From UBA1206 sp050953105 (GTDB taxonomy: Bacteria; Bacillota; Clostridia; Oscillospirales; CAG-382), in contig JBMNMA010000008.1 of assembly GCA_050953105.1 (NCBI GenBank), forward strand, positions 1 through 7,332: 7,332 nucleotides of DNA. The letters run 5' to 3'. The notes under the pieces were generated by a model. The model made no database searches. It had not been told where the DNA came from and worked only from the letters and a program-made list of their open reading frames with translations. Of the stretch, positions 1-4,887 are shown piece by piece; positions within the stretch are counted from its first letter, which is position 1; every line of letters begins with the position of its first letter. Position numbers and translations under genes: made by a program.

Positions 1-562
1 GATCGCCCACAAATTTCATTGTCAAGCCGGTTTCTTTATCTATGAAAAACTCAAGATTAACCTTCACACCGCCTGCCGTATATTCGAACACATATTTGTC
101 GCAGTTTCTGCCAAGGATGGTGGCAGAGTCCTTTTTGGCAAGACCGTGTGTATATGATGAATACATTGACATATAGCCTAATATACTGGCAGCCAATGCG
201 GTAACGCTTTCTTCACCTAAATAAGCGCCGGGCATCTTGACAAACACACCTGTGTCCTGGTCGTAAGAGCACATGGCATATTGGTTCCCCTCTTTAACAA
301 ACAATGAACCGTCGTCGTCAATATTAAAATAGTAGCCTTGCGGAGTTTTGGTAAGGGTGACTTCCGACTGCTCCTCACCGTCCTCCTCGTTATAGTATGT
401 TATGCGGTATGTAACCGAAAAGTTGTCGCCTATTTTTTCTAAAATATCATACAAATCGAAATCGATTTGGTTTTCTGAACTTTTGTCGTCACCGGTGTTG
501 TTGCAGGCGGCAAGGAGAGATATAATTGCAATGCAAAGTAATACAGCTATTAGTCTTTTCAT
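1..562 (-). CDS. secreted lipoprotein, LolA/DUF4412-like fold suspected (3' end outside window)
   Basis: 187 codons are visible from the ATG at 560-562 to the window edge; the C-terminus is missing. Residues 1-20 form a lipoprotein signal peptide: MKR, a hydrophobic stretch, then the lipobox L-A-A-C with Cys20 as the lipidated residue. A short polar linker (about 21-35) follows, so the mature protein should sit on the outer face of the cytoplasmic membrane. The rest is beta-rich and acidic. The segment around residues 148-184 (ATILGRNCDKYVFEY, then FFIDKETGLTMKF) has the 'protein-specific modification, then D-x-x-T-G-L-x-x-K' pattern of LolA/LppX/DUF4412-like domains; that assignment is a resemblance only. 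An AGGAGG ribosome site lies 7 bases before the ATG. An in-frame GTG 66 bases upstream also has a GGAGGTGA site, but starting there would bury the signal peptide, so the ATG is preferred. Existence and lipoprotein nature are firm; function is unknown. Confidence 0.88.
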   Translation of the reverse strand, partial: MKRLIAVLLCIAIISLLAACNNTGDDKSSENQIDFDLYDILEKIGDNFSVTYRITYYNEEDGEEQSEVTLTKTPQGYYFNIDDDGSLFVKEGNQYAMCSYDQDTGVFVKMPGAYLGEESVTALAASILGYMSMYSSYTHGLAKKDSATILGRNCDKYVFEYTAGGVKVNLEFFIDKETGLTMKFVGD

Positions 563-615
563 AAAAGCCCTCCTAAAATTTTTATAATTTCTGCCGTGGT
601 GCGCCGGGGATGCAT
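559..615 (-). CDS. possible 18-aa leader peptide overlapping the lipoprotein start
   Basis: An ATG at 613-615 opens a frame reading MHPRRTTAEIIKILGGLL. It is preceded by GGAGGG with a 5-base spacer. Its TGA stop shares the ATGA tetranucleotide with the lipoprotein start codon, the arrangement typical of translational coupling. The lipoprotein's own Shine-Dalgarno lies inside the last codons of this frame (Gly-Gly codons GGA GGG). It is too short to judge by composition and could be a chance frame in a leader with two ribosome-site-like stretches (GGAGGTGAAGTGGAGGG). Confidence 0.28.
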   Translation of the reverse strand: MHPRRTTAEIIKILGGLL

Positions 616-711
616 ATTTACCCTCCACTTCACCTCCGCTTTTGATTTTTTAACAACATAAAGGTCAGTATAAGCGAGCTCGATTAATTAGATTATAAAT
701 ATTAACAAATC

Positions 712-740
712 ATATTACCATATCTTTTATTGTTTTGCAA
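712..740 (-). promoter_or_regulatory. sigma-A-type promoter for the lipoprotein gene
   Basis: Read on the minus strand, TTGCAA (735-740) and TAATAT (712-717) are separated by exactly 17 bases in AT-rich DNA. The expected start near 705 gives a 5' leader of about 140 bases, which contains the small frame at 559-615. The rest of the 563-816 gap holds only this leader and the terminator of the next gene. Confidence 0.6.
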
Positions 741-775
741 TAGCACACTGTAATTATTTGGTTGAAATATTAAGA

Positions 776-807
776 AAAACAGAACGGAATGTTTTCCGTT
801 CTGTTTT
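776..807 (-). terminator. rho-independent terminator of the Spo0A-C-like gene
   Basis: A perfect 14-bp inverted repeat (arms 776-789 and 794-807, AACAGAACGGAA core) surrounds a 4-base loop. It starts 10 bases after the TGA of the gene at 817-1044. On the minus strand the stem ends in a T-rich tract (CTGTTTTTCTT). The A/T ends are symmetric, so it could also work on the plus strand, but no plus-strand gene precedes it. Confidence 0.85.
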
Positions 808-816
808 AACTGTTTT

Positions 817-1044
817 TCAGGCATCTGACGCCAGTGTGGTAATAATATGCAGTATTATATCATCTATTGTGGGACATTCGTTTTCCATTGCCAACCGGCT
901 CCAAAACTCTCTGGCATCGGGGTCATCGGATTGACATCCCGCATAGAGAGCATCTCTGATTTCGTTTTTAACCTCATCCGGAGAAACGCCGTTTTCACTT
1001 GCTATGGTGTTATAGATGTTTTCGATGCTGATTTTTGTGTTCAT
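817..1044 (-). CDS. small Spo0A C-terminal-domain-like protein (75 aa)
   Basis: A complete 75-residue acidic protein with an ATG start preceded by AGGAGG about 9 bases upstream, its own promoter candidate and a strong terminator, so it is a single-gene transcript. Residues about 8-37 (IYNTIASENGVSPDEVKNEI, then RDALYAG) read as two helices around a turn. They resemble the last part of the Spo0A effector domain, where 'x-S-x-V-E-x-x-I-R-x-A-I' follows a turn. The second half (FWSRL near 47-51, PTIDDII near 58-64) matches the pattern I recall for short Clostridia proteins annotated as Spo0A C-terminal-domain-containing. There is no receiver domain and no complete DNA-binding helix set, so direct promoter binding is doubtful. 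No function has been established from this sequence; the family call is by pattern memory. Confidence 0.8.
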   Translation of the reverse strand: MNTKISIENIYNTIASENGVSPDEVKNEIRDALYAGCQSDDPDAREFWSRLAMENECPTIDDIILHIITTLASDA

Positions 1045-1087
1045 TTTAATTAACCTCCTTTCTATTGACGAACAGTTTCAAGGGTTT

Positions 1088-1129
1088 ACATAACATTAAT
1101 AACACAAAGGTTATGTCGATAAATGTCAA
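1088..1129 (-). promoter_or_regulatory. promoter with overlapping inverted repeat upstream of the Spo0A-C-like gene
   Basis: On the minus strand a consensus TTGACA (1124-1129) is followed, after a long 19-base spacer, by TGTTAT (1099-1104). The -10 region lies inside a 7-bp inverted repeat, ACATAAC (1088-1094) and GTTATGT (1110-1116), with a 15-base gap. A protein bound to both arms would cover the -10 box, so this is an operator candidate. The poor -10 and long spacer suggest a promoter that needs help or is repressible. Confidence 0.4.
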
Positions 1130-1140
1130 AGGGAGAAAGA

Positions 1141-1174
1141 AAAAATAAAAGTTCGCATTTTTTTGCAAACTTTT
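1141..1174 (-). terminator. terminator-like hairpin in the 1045-1293 gap
   Basis: Arms 1147-1157 (AAAAGTTCGCA) and 1164-1174 (TGCAAACTTTT) pair over 11 positions with one mismatch around a six-base loop. On the minus strand the stem is followed by ATTTTTTCTTT, a good U-tract. No gene ends directly before it on that strand: the nearest is DUF2200 at 1294, which has its own weaker hairpin. It may be a backup terminator or the end of a short untranslated transcript. Confidence 0.5.
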
Positions 1175-1276
1175 CACGATTTGTATATATTTATATGTTT
1201 TTTTAATATTGTATGAACTGTTTAACTCAGAGTGTTATTATAATTTATACCTCCGCTTCATATGGACAGACGAACA

Positions 1277-1298
1277 AAACCCTAACAGGCCGGTTAGG
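1277..1298 (-). terminator. weak terminator overlapping the DUF2200 stop codon
   Basis: CCTAAC (1281-1286) and GTTAGG (1293-1298) form a 6-bp stem with a 6-base GC-rich loop, followed on the minus strand by GTTTTGTT. The stop codon (1294-1296) lies inside the 5' arm. The short stem and interrupted T-tract suggest leaky termination, which fits the second hairpin 110 bases further on. Confidence 0.45.
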
Positions 1299-1641
1299 TT
1301 CTAAGTATCTTTTCCATTGCCTTTCCCTTAGCCAGCTCGTCTATAAGCTTGTCCAGCCAGCGGATTTGCTGCATTAACTTATCTTCAATCTCCTCAACCC
1401 TGATGCCGCAGATAACTCCGGTTATTTTTGCGGCGTTGGGGTTTATTTGCGGCGCATTTTCAAAAAAGGTTTCAAAGTCAACCTCTTTTTCTATTTGCTC
1501 TTTCAACTGACCGTCACTATAACCTGTAAGCCAGCATATTATTTGGTCAACCTCTGCCTTTGTTCTTCCCTTTTTTTCGGCTTTTTGGACATAATAAGGA
1601 TAAACCGACGCAAAGGATGTTTTAAAAATTCGATGGTTCAT
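1294..1641 (-). CDS. DUF2200 family protein (115 aa)
   Basis: Full-length match by eye to the conserved small cytoplasmic DUF2200 family (about 110-120 aa). The diagnostic blocks are all present in order: SFASVYPYYVQKAEKKGRTK near residues 9-28, IICWLTGY near 34-41, DFETFFENAPQINPNA near 55-70, ICGIRVEEIED near 77-87, and a C-terminal LDKLIDELAKGKAMEKILR. The biochemical role is unknown. The ATG at 1639-1641 has a GGGAGG site about 6 bases upstream. It begins 65 bp after the diguanylate cyclase stop on the same strand and may be read from that transcript. The gap holds a 6-bp inverted repeat, GGATAT/ATATCC at 1680-1697, and no convincing promoter. There is no sign of degradation. Confidence 0.93.
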   Translation of the reverse strand: MNHRIFKTSFASVYPYYVQKAEKKGRTKAEVDQIICWLTGYSDGQLKEQIEKEVDFETFFENAPQINPNAAKITGVICGIRVEEIEDKLMQQIRWLDKLIDELAKGKAMEKILRT

Positions 1642-1706
1642 ATTAACCTCCCAGTATTTGCAATCTCTGACGGTAAACCGGATATTACAATATATCCTTG
1701 CTTTTC

Positions 1707-3278
1707 TTATTCCAACTCCCCATACTTTATATTGTTTTTGCCGGAGGATTTGGCTTTATACATTAACATATCCACAAATTCTATAATATCTGCCGTAGAC
1801 GAATCATAAGTATAACCTACGGTAGCTACCCCGAAGGAAGCTGTAACATATTCACATACGGCTGATTTGCAATGGACTATTTTTAGATTATATATGGCCT
1901 GCCTTATGTTTTCAGCTATTTTAAGTGCATTTTCTAAGTCGGTGTCGGGGAGGATGCAGGCAAATTCCTCGCCACCGTAGCGGGCTGCCAGGTCTACATT
2001 CCTGTTTATACAATCGGCAAAAGCCCTGCCAATTTTCCGCAGACATTCGTCCCCCATAACATGACCGTAATAGTCGTTGTATTCTTTAAAGTGGTCTATA
2101 TCGAACATTATAACCGAAAGCTTGGATTTTGAACGCTTAAGGCGGGAAAATTCGTGTTCCAGAGTGTCGTCAAACCGGCGGCGGTTGGCTATTCCCGTTA
2201 AGCTGTCGGTGTTGCTAAGTTCGGTAAGGCGTTTGTTCGACTCGGCAAGGAGAAGCTCCATTTCCTTTCTGGCGTTAATGTCGGTCAACATGGCAAATGA
2301 GCCTTCAAAAGCTCCTTCATCGTCCAGCACTGCTTTGGCGGACACCAAAAACCAGTTTATTTCCCCGTTCTTTTTCCGCAGGGCGGTTTCATAAACCGAA
2401 TCCTTACCGTGTTTACGGGCATTTTCCTGACTGTAATAAACATCCATCATGTTGTCGGGGAACAAGGTAATGCAGGACATCCCCGTCAATTCCTCCACAG
2501 TGTAACCCAGCATGGCGGCCATGTTCCGGTTGGCAAAGGTTATTTTATAGTCCCGGTCGAAAACCAATATTCCTTCTATAGCGGTTTCCACGATATGCCG
2601 GTAGCGGATTTCACTCTTTTTAAGGGTTTCTTGAATTTTTGCAACCTCAATATCGCTTTTCTCTTTGGCAAGCATAAGAAGGATAAATCCGCTTATTAGG
2701 AAAATGCCGAAGCTTAACCCTGGAATTGCGGCATACAGCCGGCCCGCAGTTGGTGAAAGGGCAAAATCCGGGAACACAAGACAAATAACCGAAGCCACAA
2801 AAAAGGTAAAGGCGGTAAAAAGATAGCAAACCGCCATTATGTATCTTAACGAATGCCGGCTTTGGTAGTTTGAAAGCAAAAAAATGCAGGGGAGTAAAAA
2901 GAACAATGCCTGCATTAGAAACACAATTCCTCGCCTAAACGGGGATGGAACAAAAAGCGTGATAACACAGGCAATTATTATACCTGCTGTGATAGAAATA
3001 TGGGTTTTGTGTCTTATAGACTTTCCTGCCAAAAATCTCACCGCCCATGCCTCATAGGCGCAGCCGGTAAGCAATACGGCATTTGCCGCCACGGTAAGAC
3101 CGTCATATTCCTGGGTGCGTAAAAAGAGCATAAAAGATCCTGCGGCCTGTAACATTTTGGCCGTTATCCAGTAAGGAACTTCCTTTGGATTGTTGTTATT
3201 GACTTTAAAAATCACCAGCAGCAGGGCAAAAATAAACGACCCCACCGCAAGCAGAAGCATAACCGTCTTTAACTCCAC
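1707..3278 (-). CDS. membrane PAS-GGDEF diguanylate cyclase (523 aa)
   Basis: Predicted to make the second messenger c-di-GMP from two GTP. Residues 1-205 hold about seven hydrophobic helices (near 5-24, 35-53, 60-80, 94-110, 116-136, 146-169, 183-204), an unnamed seven-helix sensory region common in front of GGDEF domains. A short coiled linker (206-223) leads to a PAS domain (about 224-337, with FANRNMAAMLGYT and a C-terminal LTDINARKEME), then the GGDEF domain (about 350-520). The catalytic features are intact: TDSLTGIANRRRF at 357-369, metal-site Asp393 in FDIDHFK, and GGEEF at 435-439. The RxxD inhibitory site (R426-N-V-D429) is also present, so product feedback is expected. There is no EAL or HD-GYP domain. 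The start is GTG (3276-3278) after TGAGGAC; the first ATG, at codon 7, lacks a ribosome site. The ligand sensed is unknown. Confidence 0.95.
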   Translation of the reverse strand: MELKTVMLLLAVGSFIFALLLVIFKVNNNNPKEVPYWITAKMLQAAGSFMLFLRTQEYDGLTVAANAVLLTGCAYEAWAVRFLAGKSIRHKTHISITAGIIIACVITLFVPSPFRRGIVFLMQALFFLLPCIFLLSNYQSRHSLRYIMAVCYLFTAFTFFVASVICLVFPDFALSPTAGRLYAAIPGLSFGIFLISGFILLMLAKEKSDIEVAKIQETLKKSEIRYRHIVETAIEGILVFDRDYKITFANRNMAAMLGYTVEELTGMSCITLFPDNMMDVYYSQENARKHGKDSVYETALRKKNGEINWFLVSAKAVLDDEGAFEGSFAMLTDINARKEMELLLAESNKRLTELSNTDSLTGIANRRRFDDTLEHEFSRLKRSKSKLSVIMFDIDHFKEYNDYYGHVMGDECLRKIGRAFADCINRNVDLAARYGGEEFACILPDTDLENALKIAENIRQAIYNLKIVHCKSAVCEYVTASFGVATVGYTYDSSTADIIEFVDMLMYKAKSSGKNNIKYGELE

Positions 3279-3310
3279 GCCGTCCTCACAATATTGTAAT
3301 TAATGCTACT

Positions 3311-3339
3311 ATTATATTACACATTTAGCTGTTTGTCCA
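3311..3339 (-). promoter_or_regulatory. strong promoter for the diguanylate cyclase gene
   Basis: On the minus strand TGGACA (3334-3339) and a perfect TATAAT (3311-3316) are 17 bases apart. The predicted start near 3304 leaves a 25-30-base leader before the GTG codon, just enough for the ribosome site. Confidence 0.75.
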
Positions 3340-3445
3340 CATTTATTTGCATATTACGACATATTTTTACATAATTTTTAAGTCATATCCCATATAATAT
3401 ATAAAATTAAGACATTGCTCATTTCATTAAAGCAATCCTGCCTTA

Positions 3446-3475
3446 TTGACACACAAGTGCAATTTATGTTAAAAT
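3446..3475 (+). promoter_or_regulatory. promoter for the mechanosensitive channel gene
   Basis: A consensus TTGACA (3446-3451) is followed after 18 bases by TAAAAT (3470-3475), 35 bases before the TTG start. A small inverted repeat, ATTGCT (3414-3419) and AGCAAT (3431-3436), lies just upstream, between the two divergent promoters. It is a possible shared operator, though 6-bp arms are weak evidence. Confidence 0.65.
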
Positions 3476-3509
3476 TATACAGTGAAAAATTTCTTAAGGA
3501 GGACGGAAA

Positions 3510-4766
3510 TTGTTTGATGCAATTTATAATTTTCTAATAAAACAGGGCGTAAATCAAAGCGTTGCCGAGTTTTTGTCTACCCTTTCTTTGCTTGTAATTT
3601 CCCTTGCGGTGGGCTTTGTCTTTTATTTTATTGTTAAAAACATTGTTATAAAAATATTCATCGTCTTTGCAAAGAAAAGCAAAACCAAATGGGATGATGC
3701 CATTATCGAGCACAAGGTGTTCAACCGCCTTGCCCTTATTATCCCGGCGCTGGTGCTAAATTGGTTTGCCCCCTCCTTCCCCGGCGGACAAGTTTGGATA
3801 GGCAGAATAACCCATTCCTTTATAATTTTCTGTGTGGTTTTGGCCTTTGATAAGTTCCTTAACGTCGTAAATGACATCTACCGCAGGTTTGAAATTTCAA
3901 AAACAAAGCCGATAAAAGGTTACCTGCAGATTGTAAAAATATTTGTCTATATAATCGCCTTTGTTATTATAATCAGCGTGCTGCTTGACCGTTCACCCCT
4001 ATTGCTGCTTGGAGGAATAGGCGCTGCTACGGCGGTGCTGCTTCTTATTTTCCAAAACACCATTCTTGGCTTTGTGGCGGGAATACAGCTTACCGAAAAC
4101 GACATGATACGACTTGGGGACTGGATAGAAATGCCCAGCCGCAACGCAGACGGAGATGTGGTGGACATATCCCTCCACACCGTAAAGGTGCAAAACTGGG
4201 ACAAAACCATAACCACCATCCCTACCCAGGCTTTGATTTCCGAATCCTTTAAAAACTGGCGGGGGATGTCCGAAACCGGCGGACGGCGGATAAAGCGGTG
4301 TATATACATCGATATGACAAGCATAAGATTCTGCAACGAGGAAATGCTTGAAAGATTTAGAAAGATAAAATATATACAAGAATATATCGACAACAAGGTT
4401 GCCGATATCACCCGGCATAACAGAGAACTTGGGATAGATGACAATTCATCTATTGTCAACGGACGGCATTTGACCAATATAGGCACCTTCCGGGCTTATG
4501 TTTCGGCATATCTGGCCAATCATCCCAAAATTCATAGGGGACTTATAAGCATGGTGCGCCAGCTTGAACCTTCCGACAAGGGGCTTCCCATGGAAATCTA
4601 CTGCTTTACCGCCACCACCGCCTGGGTTGAATATGAATCCATTCAGGCCGATGTTTTCGACCATATCCTTGCCGTGGTTCCCCAATTCGACCTGCGTATA
4701 TACCAGGGCCCCACAGGCCACGATTTAACCGCCGTTGCCGGAAGCAGGTTTAACGGTAATAATTAA
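3510..4766 (+). CDS. MscS-family mechanosensitive ion channel, YbdG-like (418 aa)
   Basis: Predicted tension-gated channel of the cytoplasmic membrane that releases ions and solutes on osmotic downshock. Hydrophobic helices lie near residues 22-42, 72-88, 98-119 and 138-159. The pore-lining helix follows at about 164-194 (LLLLGGIGAATAVLLLIFQN, then GFVAGIQL), with the Gly/Ala packing pattern of MscS TM3. The beta domain follows (RLGDWIEMP at 201-209, VVDISLHTVKVQNWD at 217-231, TTIPTQALISESFKNW at 235-250), and then GGRRIKR at 257-263. These blocks, the total length near 415 and the long cytoplasmic C-terminal region are those of E. coli YbdG rather than short MscS. The start is TTG (3510-3512) with AAGGAGG 7 bases before it; the nearby ATG is out of frame. 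It is transcribed alone and divergently from the diguanylate cyclase. Confidence 0.93.
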   Translation: MFDAIYNFLIKQGVNQSVAEFLSTLSLLVISLAVGFVFYFIVKNIVIKIFIVFAKKSKTKWDDAIIEHKVFNRLALIIPALVLNWFAPSFPGGQVWIGRITHSFIIFCVVLAFDKFLNVVNDIYRRFEISKTKPIKGYLQIVKIFVYIIAFVIIISVLLDRSPLLLLGGIGAATAVLLLIFQNTILGFVAGIQLTENDMIRLGDWIEMPSRNADGDVVDISLHTVKVQNWDKTITTIPTQALISESFKNWRGMSETGGRRIKRCIYIDMTSIRFCNEEMLERFRKIKYIQEYIDNKVADITRHNRELGIDDNSSIVNGRHLTNIGTFRAYVSAYLANHPKIHRGLISMVRQLEPSDKGLPMEIYCFTATTAWVEYESIQADVFDHILAVVPQFDLRIYQGPTGHDLTAVAGSRFNGNN

Positions 4767-4771
4767 GTATC

Positions 4772-4813
4772 AAGAGGCATTGAGTTTACTTCTCTGTGCC
4801 TCTTTAATTTATT
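4772..4813 (+). terminator. rho-independent terminator of the channel gene
   Basis: AAGAGGCA (4772-4779) and TGCCTCTT (4797-4804) form an 8-bp stem that extends imperfectly inward (GAG/CTC after a wobble and a mismatch). The T-rich tract TTTAATTTATT follows. It begins 5 bases after the channel's TAA stop. Confidence 0.65.
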
Positions 4814-4821
4814 GCACATTA

Positions 4822-4850
4822 TTGCATTTTTCGACATAAAGTGGCATAAT
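4822..4850 (+). promoter_or_regulatory. extended -10 promoter for the phosphodiesterase lipoprotein
   Basis: CATAAT (4845-4850) is preceded by TGG, giving an extended -10 element. A weak TTGCAT (4822-4827) lies 17 bases upstream. Transcription would begin near 4857, after the alternative ATG at 4849, which supports starting the protein at 4888. Confidence 0.5.
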
Positions 4851-4887
4851 GATAAGCGGCAAAATCATATTTAAGGAGTGCTTATTA

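Noticed and set aside
402..587. Plus-strand open frame opposite the first lipoprotein
   Set aside because: The minus strand encodes a lipoprotein with signal peptide, lipobox, ribosome site and promoter; the plus frame has none of these.
847..1053. Plus-strand open frame opposite the Spo0A-C-like gene
   Set aside because: No ribosome site, and the minus-strand gene has a ribosome site, a terminator and family resemblance.
1061..1283. Heptamer GTTCGTC found twice on the minus strand (1067-1073 area and 1270-1276 area)
   Set aside because: Two 7-base copies in 220 bp are not enough to suggest a regulatory motif.
1680..1697. 6-bp inverted repeat GGATAT/ATATCC between the diguanylate cyclase and DUF2200 genes
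   Set aside because: It is too short and AT-rich to call an operator or terminator, and no promoter or T-tract is associated with it.
1447..1809. Plus-strand open frame across DUF2200 and the end of the diguanylate cyclase gene
   Set aside because: It is antisense to two well-supported proteins and has no recognisable product.
3947..4721. Several minus-strand open frames inside the mechanosensitive channel gene
   Set aside because: They mutually overlap, lack ribosome sites and are composition shadows of the channel frame.
4849..4887. Upstream ATG that would extend the phosphodiesterase lipoprotein by 13 residues
   Set aside because: It overlaps the -10 box, lacks a ribosome site, and the extension would precede a good signal peptide; the ATG at 4888 has AAGGAG upstream.
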